DNA from: Anisodus tanguticus
Taxonomy: Eukaryota; Streptophyta; Magnoliopsida; Solanales; Solanaceae
Length of the DNA stretch: 64,000 nt
Direction of reading: 5' to 3'
NCBI GenBank assembly: GCA_034509755.1
Contig: CM067557.1
Span: 12,500,001-12,564,000, forward strand
Positions 44,137 to 57,034 of the stretch are shown here, one piece after another. The notes beneath the pieces were generated by a model, which ran no database searches, was not told the origin of the DNA, and saw only the letters and a list, made by a program, of their open reading frames with translations. The position numbers and the translations under genes were made by a program. Every line of letters begins with the position of its first letter. The stretch's first letter is position 1.

Positions 44137-44978
44137 AGTGTTACTTGTAACCTCATTCCCACACTTATTATTCCACTCTTTGTATTTAATTTATGAAGGA
44201 ATTATAGACCTATAAGTAGTGGTATATCTTTCATGTATTGTATGAAAATAATATTGTGTTGTAGTGTGAGAATATGTTGTAAAGTGAGGTTGGTGTAGTG
44301 AAAGAGAGAGTCTAGAGAAAGAAAAATATTCTAATCTCCAACTTATTCACTATACAAAAGAGAGTATTTTTATGTTAAAGGAAGGTGTTCTTAATGGTTG
44401 AGCTTTGGACTCTTCAACTAGTTACCGTAGTGGGCTTGAATCTCCTTAAAGAGAGCTAGATATTTGTGTCGCATCCTGAAGAATATTTATTCATTTTTGT
44501 TCATTTTATTTTTCACAGTATATTCACCAATAGTTTCTATATAAGATAATTTAGGGATTGACCTAGCTAATTAAGTCAAAATTAATACTTAATCACAAAA
44601 TTAAAACTGTAAGCTTATGGGTAATCCGGTTTTATACTTGTTTTGTGGTTTGAAAAGTTTGACCAAGGGTTAACGTTTTGTTAATTTTGACCTAGCCTTG
44701 ACCTAACTATTTGGAAGTAGACCTCGACTAGTATAATTGATGTTGTTAATCGATGTTGTGCATAAATGGAGGCCGTTGGATGTCATTTTGGTGGATATTT
44801 ACATATTTTGATCTTAGAAACTCACTGATTTCAAGGTAAGTGGGCTTTAACTTTCAGATTGCTTGATTTTTTTCTAAATCATGATCTAAAACTTGCATAA
44901 TCGCATTGAAACTACCTAATATGTTGTGGGGTGAGCGTGTACTAAGACATGTATGTTATTTTGAGTTATCACTCTATA
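44137..44978. other. Non-coding stretch
   Basis: No gene. 44160-44530 has LTR-like composition (CTATAAGTAG, AATATTATTC-type sequence), but no partner or ends were found. Confidence 0.4.
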
Positions 44979-45320
44979 TGTAAAGAATGGATCTTGGTCT
45001 AACTCAACCCCAAAAGCTAGTTTGTAGGGAGATGATTGTTCAAGTCCATATAAGGAGTCCATGTTGCCATTCCATTTCCGATGTGAGACTCTTAACACTT
45101 CCCCGCACGCGCATACCTCGTTAACTGGAGCGTGGACAATATAAGTTTGGGGCCCAACATCGGTGAATAAAGAATTTGAATGGGTCTGGCTCTGATACCA
45201 TGTAAAGAATGAATCTTAGGCCAAACTCAACCCCAAAAGCTAGCTTATATGGTGAGGATTGTCCAAGTCCATATAAGGAGTCCATGTTCCTATTCCATTT
45301 CCGATGTGGAACTCTTAACA
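44979..45320 (-). mobile_element. Very small LTR element (TRIM), 342 bp
   Basis: LTRs of 119 and 120 bp (44979-45097, 45201-45320) start TGTAAAGAAT and end CTCTTAACA on the + strand. The 103-bp interior has a polypurine tract on the minus side (GTGCGGGGAAG next to the left LTR) and a primer-binding site TGGTATCAGAGCC (minus, 45188-45200) touching the right LTR. CTATA duplicates perfectly at 44974-44978 and 45321-45325. Nothing is coded. The open frames 44916-45098 and 45121-45405 are shadows across it. Confidence 0.93.
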
Positions 45321-45551
45321 CTATAGTATACTCTCTCACGACTATGACATAATATTGTTGAATTGTAAAAGCATGATCTAAACATGTTTTATGATAATTG
45401 AGCAAGGCATCCTACTATTTTATTATTTGAAGCTTGTTAGGTGTATATGACGTTGTTATACGTGTTTATGACTTGTTCAATGATATATTCATCACTTTAT
45501 GTTATTTATTTGTCCTAAATGATGTAATTGCCTTTTGAGTTAGATGATACT

Positions 45552-48347
45552 TGTCACGACCCGACCCGACGGGCCGCGACTAACCGCCCTAATGACGTCA
45601 TTATACTAACCTGTCACACATAATCTAACTAACCCTTAATGAGTCTGAAATCCGGCAGCATAACGTCGCAATAACAACATATGCCAGGGTAGGCAAGCCG
45701 ACAAGGCTGCCTTTACCCCCGAATGCACATGTCTCCTGAGGAGTCACAATTAGCCAATATAAAATAACAAGCAAGCCGACAAGGCTGCCACCAGATAGTA
45801 ACGTATAAACATGGGAACACCCCAGCACAGAATACAATAACATGACTGACCCAAACAGAGTCATAACCCTTACATACGTACAACCCACCACTGTCTACAG
45901 ACCTCTATAAGAAGAAGAACGACATATGACGGGACAGGGCCCCGTCGTGCCCCTAAATACAAACAGAAGCTCTAAAGAGATTCGGTACCAACATGACAAA
46001 ATTCTGGATCAAAGGAGCTTTCCAACCTGCTGAGTAGGAACCTGGGCCTGAGGTTCACCAAACTGAGAACATGTACCTGCGGGCATGAAACGCAGCCCCC
46101 CCGAGGAAAGGGGGTCAGTACGAAATAATGTACTGAGTATGTAAAACATGAAGCTGTAAAAGAGATCATAAGTAGCCAACAGAAACAGGAGATCAGTATA
46201 AAAATCAGGATCCAAATCCAATTGTGCCATAAACCATAAAAGTCAGCTATGCCTTATAAACATGAGAGTCAAGTCAGGAAAACATGTATGCCTGTCCATA
46301 TACATATATATACCTGTAACGTAACCCGGCCCACTAATGAGGGACTCGGTGGAATCATATCATAACCCGGCCCATGTTGGAACTCGGTAAAGTCATATCT
46401 CATCTATGGATCCATCCTACGTAACCCGGCCCTCTAGTGAGGGTCTCGGTGAACAATGCAAGGTTGTGCACGAATCGTAACCCGGCCCGGGACTCGGTGA
46501 GGTGAAACAATCACACTTAGCATGAGTAGATATCATGAGTAACCATATGTAAGTAAAAATCATCATTTGACTCTCAATCAAATCATTGTAATAAAGTCAT
46601 AATAACTCTTTGCTGAAAAATCATAGGCACTTCTCATAACAATCCTCTTTAGGAAATAAACTGTATAAGAATTAAGTACGTCCGCCGTACTTTCATTAAA
46701 TCATTCCAAAAAGAAAGAAGTAAGAGTTTCACATACCTCTTAGACGAACTAATCAACTCTATATTAGAGTACGTCTCGATTTAGAACTTCAACCTATAAT
46801 AATGGTAATACGTTCGTCAATTCTATGATCACTAGCATATTTTATATCGAATAACGACTCCTTATTCTATAAAAATTCAGGCAGCACTTCCCCTATTTAT
46901 ACATGTTTCCACAACTTCCAAATGAGGCTAATAACATCAATAACCAAGCACCAATTAAGGGCACAACCAAAACAACAATAAAGGGGATTTACACACCCAC
47001 TTCTCATGTAAATTTAGCCTCTTAATCCACATTAAAACAGCCCACAAAAACAGTCCATGTTCCAACAACAACGAGGGTAGAATGTGAAGCCTTTCTACGC
47101 CTTTCTACACCCTTATTCCTTTAGGACTTACCTTAGCAATTACCACACTTAAACATGCATAATGGTGACTAAATTTTCAGAATTTTAACACCACAACACA
47201 GTCCCTAAAACAGTCCATATACATCACAACATGTCCAACAATTTCATGCAAGTTCTTGGCCACAACATGTCATAATTCCATAACTCTTATCTTAATTCCT
47301 ATAATCCAAATTTCAGATTTTAATACTTCCATATAACTAATTCCAACTAAATCTTCATGTTTCCTTTCAATTTCATCATGCAATTAGTGATAATAATAAC
47401 CACAATAACCAACGAATCCAACAACACCAAAATCTGTCCCAAATTGGCAACTAGCAAAAATGGTCACATGCAATGCTCAAATTTCAATTCTTCCTTAACA
47501 CAAATTCATTACCTTAATTCTAACAACATGCATTCCAATTATATCATAGAAAGAAGAATTTTTATACCTCAAATTCGTCAAAACAGTCCGCAAATTTCTG
47601 CCACTGTTTGTCCGAAAATTCCCCACTGTTTTGTAATTTTTCTCCTCCTTTTTGTTCACTTCTTCAACTCCAATTGACATGCAAGTGTTCTACCATGTTA
47701 AGCCATCATACCTACTCGTTTTTCTTCCAAAATTTCATCCCAAAATTCCCAATTTTCTGGCAGTTTTCGGTCCAAGCAGTGGCTGTTTTGCCACTGCTTT
47801 CGCCACTGATTTTGGTGTGGTTTTGCTTCTAATTTTTGGTGAAAAATGTAGTCTAGGAAGAGAAGATAACAACCTTAATTTTGGTTATGGGTGGAGGGTG
47901 ATTTTCGGATTAGTGTAGAGGAGAGAATGAGAGGATAGTATTTTTTTTGGTTAAGTTTGGAAGAAGATGAAGAGGTAAGTGTAGGTTATATAAAAAAAAA
48001 TCTGATTTTTTTCCCTTTTTTTTTACACTTTGGCCCCCAAGTTCTTCAATTAGTAAAACTCAAACCCACTTCTTTTAATTCCCGAGAATTCCATAAGCCT
48101 CGTATCCTCAATGCCATAATTTTTTTAATACAAAACTATTCCATAACTCCATTGGAATAAATTCAACTTTTAGGATTAATTCTCGTCGTCACGTGTATAG
48201 CACTAAAGAAAAATTATCCCGGGATAACATCCGCTTATACACTAATTTCCCGTATTAACATATGTAAGCGTTCCTTATATTCAATATCTGAATCTTGCTT
48301 TCTTAAAGACGTTCTTAATTATCGTCTTAATCTTACGAGGTGTAACA
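45552..48347 (-). mobile_element. Solo gypsy LTR, 2.8 kb
   Basis: It begins TGTCACGACCC and ends GAGGTGTAACA on the + strand, as the gypsy LTRs at 11512 and 18244 do. A perfect ATACT duplication lies at 45547-45551 and 48348-48352. There is no interior and no second LTR. Such solo LTRs arise by recombination between the two LTRs of one element. The frames inside it (45625-48160) are not genes. Confidence 0.92.
46316..46505. repeat. Diverged AACCCGGCCC tandem repeats in the solo LTR
   Basis: Four units of roughly 40-60 bp, each with AACCCGGCCC followed by a block ending in ACTCGGT or TCTCGGT. Confidence 0.8.
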
Positions 48348-48352
48348 ATACT

Positions 48353-51300
48353 AAGGTTGGCCAGTGGGCCGGGTCGGTCCGGTCCAGCCCCGAACCCGAC
48401 CTTTTTAAAAAAAATTATGTATCGGGACTTGAACCGGGACGGGACATGGTCTCGTCCCGACCCGTCCCGCCACGATCCCGCCCAAAACCTCCCTTTTGCA
48501 AAAATAACTGTTGCACTAACGACCATTTTATATTTTGGTCATTGTGCAACGGCCATTTTTTACCTCCCCCTCCCCAACCCCCCTACCCCTTAATATTTAT
48601 TTTTAACCCATAAGTTATTATATTTACACTTTAACCCAATTTTTCAACTATAAATACCTAATTTTCTCTTCATCTTTCTTACAAATCTTCCTACAATCTC
48701 TCAATCTATCTCTCTACAAGTCTACATTGTCTACTAAATATTCAATTTTATTTATTCATTTTGGAATTGGGAGTGAAGTTGGCAACTAGCTTGAGGATCT
48801 TCCATCGAGCAAAGTTTCGATTTTCAACCTCTCGAATGCACGTCGACGTTACGTCGACGTTTGGTACATTCGTTCCTTCATTAAATTATTATTGTCTGTT
48901 TATTTTATTTAGCGCACTTAATTTCATTTACTTTAATTATTTATTAGTATATAAATTTATAATGGAATGATTTAAACGTATGTTTACGGGTATGGTCATG
49001 CTTCTTCTAGTAGGGGCAACAAGGGCAAGAATCCTATTTCTAGACAGAATTCTATTCCTACACAGGATGATTTTGTTGATACTGAACATTTTTCTACAAT
49101 ACCATTAGATTTAGATGAGGAGCTATTTTCTGGAACTCAAGAAGACTTTAATTTAGACGATGATCTAGATGATACACCCACTAATGTAGATGAAAACACA
49201 CCCACTAGTGCACCTTCAACTGAAATGCCTCATATTCCCCCTAGTATGAGACGAGGTCCAAGAAAACCACCATTAAAATCAGATGCATGTATATTTTTTT
49301 ATAGGGACGTAGAGAATCAAGTAGCTAGATGTAAAATTTGTAAAGATGTTTTAAAATTTAAAACTGGAAAATGTCACGGTGGGACGGGGGGTTTAATGAG
49401 ACACGTAGCAAGGGCTCATCCAGCTAGGTATGCCCAATACGAGGCTTCAAAACCGGGTGCGCAAACGTCCGCTCCATCAGGACAAGGTTCACATACTGTT
49501 ACTGTCCCGAACCAAGTACATGGCCAAATTAACCCTATGATAGGGGGAATTGTAGGCTTTAAATGCAATAAACATAGAGATAGAGAAGCAATAGCAAAAT
49601 TAGTTGTTGTGGAGGGTTTGCCTTTTTCATTTCCTTCATCTCCCGGTTTTATTCATTACATTAGAGATATATATAATCCTGCTTTTAACGGTTTTTCTAG
49701 ATCAACTGTTAAGAGAGATGTATTTAAATTCGAACATGAATATCAACAATATTTACGTTATTCATTATATCATTTTAATGGAAAAATGGCTATCACTTCT
49801 GATATAGGCCGTAGTACTAACGATCATGATTATTTAACGGTGACCTGTCATTGGATAGATTATAAATGGTCTATGCAAAAATGTATCTTAGCTTATAGAT
49901 ATATAGATGATAGGCACACTGATACTTTTATTGCAGAAAATATTCATCAAGTGTGCGATTATTACGGAGTAACTGATAAAATTATGACTATTACATTAGA
50001 TAACGCTTCTTCTAACAATTACGCTATTACAATTTTAAAAAATAGTTTAACTCCATCTTTTCCAGATCATTTTCATATAAAATGTGCATGCCATATATAT
50101 AGCTTAATTGTAAAGGATGGTCTATTACTTTTTGAAGACATTCTTAGTAAAATACAATTTGCTATAAATTTTATTTTTAAAAATAATAGAATACAACGAA
50201 GAAAAGAATATAAAAAAACTTATCACGATTGTCAACTACCTTATAGAAAAATTCCAGAAGAAGTACCTACTAGGTGGAATTATTTATACGAGCAACTACT
50301 TGTTGCTTATGACTATAGAAAACCTATAACTTTATTTTTTAACTCTCGTAATCAAAATCCAGCTGATATGGTTGTAGATAGCGATTAGGAAAAATTTCCG
50401 AACTTCCTGTATTTTTAGAGAATTTTTTTCAAGCAACAAAAGAATTTTCCGGTATATATTATCCTACTATTTCAACTATGTTGTTTTATATAACTCTAAT
50501 ATTTTTACTTCTTAATGAATATATGGATAAACCAGCTTAAAAGACAACTATTAAAAAAATATTTATCAAAATAAAAAAATATTTTATTCATATTCCCACT
50601 ATTTATATTATTGGTGTTGTATTAAATCCAACTATTAAAATAAACTGTACTAAATCACTTATTGAAACTATTTACGATTGTATAGCAGTATTACCACCTC
50701 CAGTCCCAAAAATCCAAATCACCCACCACCTATTGAACAAACTAAAGAAGAAGTGTTGTCTAGCGTAGAAGACGAATGCAAAAAATATATAGGTTTTACC
50801 AACAAGAAAGTGCTAGCAACCTACCGGCTTCCATACCATCTTTTTCTTCTTATTCAACACAACCTCACAAAAGACACGTTGTTTCTGCGGCTAGTATTGA
50901 AAGCCCCAGAAATAGAATGTGCGGCCGTACTGCTACTAACCAAATTAGCGAGTTTGATATTTTTGTTTTGCAGGGTTCTGTACCGTACCAAGCAGTTCTC
51001 AATGAAGAAGGACGTGAAGACTTGCTGAAATACTGGAGGGGAATGAGAAGACCTTTCCGACACTTTTAATGATGGCCTGAGATGTTTTGAACATTCAAGC
51101 GTCATCAACGGCGTCTGAAAGCGCTTTTTCTGTCGGCGGATATCAAATAGGAGAGCACAAGCACTCATTAGCCGGAGACAACTTGGAAATTGTACTATTA
51201 TTCAAATATTGGATACGAGCGGAGCGGAGAAGGTGCGGTCAACTGGAGATCAACGAAGAAGAAGACGAAAACTACAATGAAATCTTATTCGAAGGTGGTG

Positions 51301-51693
51301 GAAGCGACGTGGAGCAATTTGACCAACAAATACCAATTCCAACCGAAGAACCACAAGAAATTATCAAGAAACTAGAACAGGTTTTTTTCAAAATGTAGTT
51401 TTTTTAATTGCAATTTTACTATGTAATTTGCAACTTTTGAACAACACCACAAAGTTGCAATTTTGACAATTGTATTTGTATTACAAAAAAAAAATCATGT
51501 CTATTAAATAATATAAGAGACACAAAAACAGCATTGGAATGTTTTTATTACACTATCTTGTTTAATTATTGAGTTATTTTATATATGTGTAAAAAAAAAC
51601 GCCCGGATCCTGCCCCCTCCCCCGTCCCGCCCCGACCAGATCCCGCCAAACCCGGCCCGACGGTCCCGAGCCCGGCCCACTGGCCAGCCATGG
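48353..51693 (+). mobile_element. hAT transposon with transposase remnant
   Basis: The ends are inverted: TTGGCCAGTGGGCCGGG on the left and, read inward from the right, CTGGCCAGTGGGCCGGG. The outermost bases match less well. An 8-bp duplication ATGATACT is found at 51694-51701 and at 45544-45551, where the solo LTR separates it from the element. Subterminal GGGACGGG-type motifs fill both ends. It codes for an hAT transposase (next entry). Length without the LTR is 3.3 kb. Confidence 0.88.
48975..51397 (+). pseudogene. hAT transposase with BED zinc finger and C-terminal dimerisation region, broken
   Basis: The frame is open from about 48975 (acidic Asp/Thr-rich N-terminus) through the Met at 49225 to the stop at 50386. 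The BED finger is CKICKDVLKF followed by LMRHVARAHP (C-x2-C, H-x4-H). The RNase H-like catalytic fold follows: ITSDIGRSTNDHDYLTVTCH, ITLDNASSNNYA, then IKCACHIYSLIVKDGL and PTRWNYLYEQLL. At about 50386 a stop plus a one-base shift break it; the next frame continues with LENFFQATKEFSGIYYP. The dimerisation region SSTASESAFSVGG, followed by SLAGDNLEIVLLFKYW, lies at about 51095-51225 and the frame ends at 51397. Intervening stops at 50539 and beyond make it inactive. Confidence 0.88.
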
Positions 51694-51902
51694 ATGATAC
51701 TCTTATCGTGATACATAACCCTTTTGGCTTCTAATTTTTCTCCAATATATATATATATATACTTGTCAATATTATTAAATATGTATGGCCCAAATTATTT
51801 GTTAATTTACAAAATCAAGATATAATTAATTAATTTTTCCTAATTTTATCTTTAATATCAACTGTTTTTGAAAATAATCAATGTTGATTAGAGTGCAGTT
51901 AA

Positions 51903-52712
51903 TAGGGATGGCAACGGATCAGATCTGGACCGGATCCTACTAGATCCAGATCCAGATCCGATCCGTTTTTCATACCTGAATCCAGATCCGGATCCAGATC
52001 CATCGGGTCCATAAAAATCATATCCAAATCCGGATCCATCGGATCCGCCGGGTCCACGGATGGGATCTGGATTCACATGTAAAAAAATTTGCCTTGCTAA
52101 GAAATTTTTTTTGAACTGACAAATGATTTTTACTTAGCTAACAGTTTACTGTGTTTTCATTTTGAACTGTTATATGAGATATTTTGTTCGTTGTCTCGTT
52201 TTGATTGTGAGCTATTAATTGAAAATGTTGGACAATGAAAATAGTTGTGGAAAATGTTGACTAGTATTTCCACAATGCAGAACTTGCATGTGCTTGGAAT
52301 CTTCACAAATGAAGTGAATATAATTTTAACTACTTGTCTATGGAGATGTTAGTCATTCACTAATATAACATTGATTTTATTATCGAAGTTACCTCTTTAT
52401 TTTTTGGTTTTTGAGTTAACGCGGGGATAAATTAAACTTGTTTTGAGAATTAAACTTGCAAGGATGTGCTTAGCAATTTTAAGAAAATACTTATAAAATT
52501 ACATTCTAGGTTATGAATATATTTAATAAAAAATGGATCCACGGGTCGGATCTGGACCGGATACGGATCTCAAATACAAGATCCAGATCCAGATCCGATC
52601 CGTCCGAAACGGATCCGGATCGGATCCGGATCCGTCGGGTCCAAATTTTAAAGATCCATATCCTATAAAACGGATTTGGATCCACTGGATCCAGGATCCA
52701 CTGTCATCTCTA
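51903..52712. mobile_element. Non-autonomous hAT-like element with GATCC-rich ends
   Basis: 810 bp. The left end TAGGGATGGCAACGGATC and, read inward, the right end TAGAGATGACAGTGGATC are inverted. GCAGTTAA (51895-51902) and GCCGTTAA (52713-52720) form an 8-bp duplication with one mismatch. Both subterminal zones are arrays of GGATCC/GATCCAGATCC (51915-52075, 52530-52700). No transposase. Confidence 0.85.
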
Positions 52713-52720
52713 GCCGTTAA

Positions 52721-53034
52721 TTAGAGAAAGACAAATTACGTATGTTAAAATTTTCTATATCGATATAGTTATTACTTTAAAATTTTCGACGAGAAAAAGT
52801 ACGTATAAGGACTTGTGCATCACATTGGAGATAGATCTTTCAAGGCCTCGTGTACTGGTCTTTAATTTGCCTAATAAAAAAAAATCAGAAAAGTGACATG
52901 TTATAGATATGTGGTGTGAGTTTGTAATTATTGCATAAGGGGGTTGTTGAGTTTGGCCAACTATTAGCAGATGGAGGTAATAGGCAGGGCGGATGTATTA
53001 TTATTGTACGACTTCAGTAAAATTTGTAATAATT
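52721..53034. other. Short non-coding spacer
   Basis: Nothing recognised. Confidence 0.5.
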
Positions 53035-53037
53035 TTA

Positions 53038-53833
53038 GAACCCGTTTGGTCATAGATATTATTCATTTTTTTCTCGGAATTTTGTTTACTTTTTAAAATT
53101 AGTGTTTGATCATGAAAATTCTAAATATAACTTGAAGTTGTATTTGGAATTTGAAAAATAATTAAAACCTTATTTTCACATTTTTTACTTTTTGATTTTG
53201 GTTGTTGCTTTTGTCTTTCACTTTTCAAATTTTACTCTATATTTTTTATTTTTATAAATTTGACCCCATTTAATTCAGGTGATCGAAAAATGTATGCTCG
53301 ACGTGAATAGATTGTTCACACAATGTGGAAGAATTATATTAAAAAATAGATATTACTAGTATTGTTGGATTTTAGTACTAATGAATCGCTGTAATAATAT
53401 TTAGTATTGACGAAAAGTAATAGTGTATAGTAACTTGTAGGTGAAAAGAAATGCATTGGGTCATTTTAGTTCTGTAGCTCGTCCATCAGTGAACAAGTCC
53501 ATGGCCATGATTAATGACGATACATGTTGAAGATGCGAATAATTATGAACTTGATTGTATCATCCTACTAAAGAAGTCTATATAAATCATGTTTAATGTA
53601 ATAAGAAATGATTGATGAACAGTGTTTACACATTGATTATGTTTATTAATTGATTTGGGTTATTTTGTTAGTTTTTAAAAATTGGGGATATAAATTATAT
53701 TTCATATTTTTAAGAAAAAGTACATTCCAATAACCAAATATTATTTGTAAAACTATGACCAAACACAACTCCAACTCCAACTTCAAAAATTCCAAAAAAA
53801 TAATTTTTTTTGTTTCTATGGCCAAGCGCCTAC
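53038..53833. mobile_element. Tourist-like MITE or related non-autonomous element
   Basis: 796 bp. The left end GAACCCGTTTGGTCATAGA and, read inward, the right end GTAGGCGCTTGGCCATAGA are imperfect inverted repeats. TTA lies on both sides (53035-53037, 53834-53836). Near each end, AAAATTC-rich arms are also inverted. Confidence 0.6.
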
Positions 53834-53836
53834 TTA

Positions 53837-54278
53837 GTTCAAACAGTATATTTATCTTAATAGCTCATTTAATTTATATAAAATATAAATTTAGAATCCA
53901 ATAACACTTAAAAATTAGAATTTATAACTTATATAACTTTGAATTCTGAATCCACGGTAGTCATTTTATTTGCTTTAATGATTATAGTAGTCCTATTCAG
54001 ATAAGAATAGAGAGTTCCAAATCTTTATGCATGCACTTCTGTACAAGTGTTTCATACAATTTTCCATCGGGATAATTGAGAAAGATTCAATCGGTTTAAA
54101 TCGTTGTCATTACAATATTGTACGTTGGGGCACCCATAACATGGCCTCAAACTCTAAAGTCTTCCATCTTACCCCATTTGATTTAATTCAAATATGCAAA
54201 CTCGACTATTTTCCTTTTGAAATGATCACGTTCCTAAACAGAAAAAGATCCGCGTGGGGAACTACTTTTACTATTTTT
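53837..54278. other. Non-coding stretch
   Basis: A frame of 86 codons (54027-54287) lies here; I see no family signature and do not call it. Confidence 0.4.
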
Positions 54279-54329
54279 AGAATCTAAATAACTAATTAAC
54301 CAACATGAATTGTGGTGGGATAGTTCGGG

Positions 54330-55616
54330 TGTTGGAATTGAAATAATCAAGGTCTTATGCGGAAGCTTATAAGTGTAAACCTTGACGGGTGATAAATCAG
54401 ACGACACATAAAATATACTAAAAATATATATTTAATATGATTGGTCAATTGACCTACATATGAGAAAACTAATATCAAAGAAAGCATATAAAACTATGAG
54501 AGAAAAATCTCCCTCTAAACAACTCTCTAAACGACTACATTGTGGATGCTATTGTGTTATGTATGAGAAAAAAATATATTATATTTATAGAAGTCCAAAA
54601 CTTCTTCTCCAAGAAAAAGGATAAATATGATAGTCCTTTTCTACAAAGAAATATTTTTCACCAAAAAAATCTTTTTGAAGTAAAACACAATTATGGTAGA
54701 ATCCAAATAAAGTAGAAAATTCAGAGCAATTCCTAACAAATCTCCCTTTGGCCTGAATTTTCTGGCAAAATAATCTTGATTCTGCATCTTCATATAATCT
54801 TCATCAATACAACTTGACATGTTTAAAAATGGAGCTTTTGCGGGTTAATAGTATTGGAGTCTTTTCGGGTTAAAAGTTTGTTGGAGCCCTTTCGGGTTAA
54901 AAAGTCTTGGAGCCCTTGTGGATTAAAATGAGCCCTTTGCAGGGTTAAAATGAGCCCTTTGCAGGGTTAAAATTGAACCCTTTGCAGGGTTAAAAATGAG
55001 TTTTGATTTTAAAGATGTACCAACAGAATTTTTGAAAATATAGTTGAAACTTTTTCTTCACATGTAGTAGCTCGAACTTTTCTTTTTCTTATTTGACAAA
55101 ACTCTTCATTATCTCCAAATTGATTGCTCTTGTTTTGAACCCGTCTTGAATCTGTCTTGAACATCGTCAAACTATTGGCTGAACCATTGGCTCTGATACC
55201 ACTTGTTGGGGTCGAAAAAAATCAGGTGTCATGCGAAAGCTTATAATTGCTAACCTTGACGGGCAATAAATCAGAAGACACATAAACTATACTAAAGAAA
55301 TATATATTTAATATGATTTAGTCAATTGACCTACATATGAGAAAACTAATGTCAAAGAAAGCATAAAAACTATGAGAAAAAAATCTCTTCCTAAACAAAA
55401 CTCTAAACGACTACATTGCAGATGCTATTGTGTTACGTATGAGAAGAAAATATATTCTATTTATAGAAGTCCAAAACTTATCATTCAAGAAAAAGGATAA
55501 ATATGGTAGAGTCCTTTTCTACAAAGAAACATTTTTCACCAAGAAATCATTTTTGAAGTAAAAATACAATTATGGTAGAATCTAAATAAGGTAGAAAATT
55601 CGGACAATTCCTAACA
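54330..55616 (-). mobile_element. TRIM-like LTR element, 1287 bp, in a SINE
   Basis: LTRs 54330-54738 (409 bp) and 55204-55616 (413 bp), with TG and AACA ends, flank a 465-bp interior. A PBS (minus strand TGGTATCAGAGCC, 55189-55201) lies 2 bp from the right LTR, and a PPT (minus GCCAAAGGGAGATT) abuts the left one. TCGGG duplicates perfectly at 54325-54329 and 55617-55621. There is no coding sequence, so it must depend on an autonomous element. Confidence 0.93.
54831..54995. repeat. Short tandem repeats in the TRIM interior
   Basis: Six or seven units of about 22-30 bp built on GAGCCCTTTGCAGGGTTAAA; the last three are nearly identical. Confidence 0.9.
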
Positions 55617-55796
55617 TCGGGATCCCTTCATCCTTAATCAGAAGTCTCGAGTTCGAGTTCCTAAGAATGAAAAAGATCTTGTTGGGAGCACTGTCCCAGA
55701 AATGGGTCCCGCAACATGTTATCTGGATAATCGAGTCTTAATGTTAGTACCAAAACATCGAGTGAGAAACCATAAAAAAGAATCTAGATAACTAAT

Positions 55797-56778
55797 GTTA
55801 TATTGGACTTTCAAGTTAAAGGTAGGTTTCTGTTAAAGTCTTATGTTATTTTTGGGTTTAATTGAAATTGAAGTTTTGTTCAAGACGTATGCATCAAATT
55901 GATAAAATTTTCGTACATATGTTCTAGTTATATGTGATATCAAATTTCATGTAAAAATATTAGAATTTCCTATAATAATATTGTACGTCCATATTATAGA
56001 TTAATGCGGTCCTAGTTGGCTACAAACTTGTTATCGATTTAGTCGCTCAATTTCAACCAATTCAGTTTACCATGTTCATTGAGTAAGATTCACTGCAACA
56101 AGCAAGCAAGTATTAACTTTTTGGATAATCACTTCCCCAAATAATATTAAAGTGCTTAAATATTAATTAGTTTTGAGATTGTGATTAATTTTAGATTAGG
56201 GATCTTAATATTTTTAGCGAGCCTGCTAAAAAAGTTTCATCTGCCTAGCCGTAATAGATTGTAGACGTCGTCGGTGTAATTCTTTGTATAACTAATGTAT
56301 AGTCAACATACAGTGATTATACATTGAGTACACACTGCATACTAGCATATTTATAACAAAACAAAAAAATACTATTGTTAATTTTTATTATGAGCTTTAT
56401 TGAACTATTGTGCGGTGTAAAACTCTCTTCTTATTAGCAGCATAAAAAGTGGCTATTTGACCATTTCTCCTCCTTCATCTTTTAAGTTTTGGGTTCCGAT
56501 AATATATGGCGATTAGTAACACTAACATATTTTTATGACACTTTCAAATAATTACTCAACTAATAATACTTTTTACGAATAATACTTTTTACGAATTAAT
56601 TTAAGGGAACCATTGTACCCTTGGTTATCCCTCCCAGTCTTTTCAATTCTATCTCACACACACATTCCAAATGAGTGATTGGGATTTCGAATCTCAAGTG
56701 AAGAATCGTTCAAGGAAAACTCAAGCCACCATTATCGCACATTGAGCTTCAGATTGAAGTTTTTGAAACTCTCCTCAC
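55797..56778. other. Non-coding stretch
   Basis: No supported gene, RNA or complete transposon. Confidence 0.5.
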
Positions 56779-56820
56779 AGTGGCGGAGTCAGAATTTTCG
56801 TCAAGGATGTTCATACTTTT

Positions 56821-57034
56821 TGTAGGAAGATTAATTCCTTGAGTATTTCATTCCAATGATAGCAAATATATATTACAATGTAGTATTAATCTAAGTTTAC
56901 CTAAAATATAAGATGTTAATCTACCTAATTGATGACAAATTGATTTACAATGATAATTACAAGATTACAACTTAATTAGTAGTGATTGGAAATAATTATG
57001 AGATTGTCCCATAATTATTCTTACAGTCCCCCGC
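56821..57034 (-). repeat. Copia-5 3' LTR and polypurine tract
   Basis: 205 bp. By eye it differs from the other LTR at about five single bases and one short indel. Confidence 0.93.

Larger units (their letters stand above)
54297..55778 (+). mobile_element. SINE split by a TRIM element
   Basis: 54297-54329 and 55622-55778 read as one SINE of 190 bp (GTGGTGGGATAGTTCGGG, then B-box-like CTCGAGTTCGAGTTCC, ending CCATAAAAA). An 18-bp duplication with one mismatch, AGAATCTAAATAACTAAT and AGAATCTAGATAACTAAT, lies at 54279-54296 and 55779-55796. Confidence 0.88.

Noticed and set aside
54027..54287. 86-codon + frame
   Set aside because: No family signature, no promoter or splice context; AT-rich chance frame between transposons.
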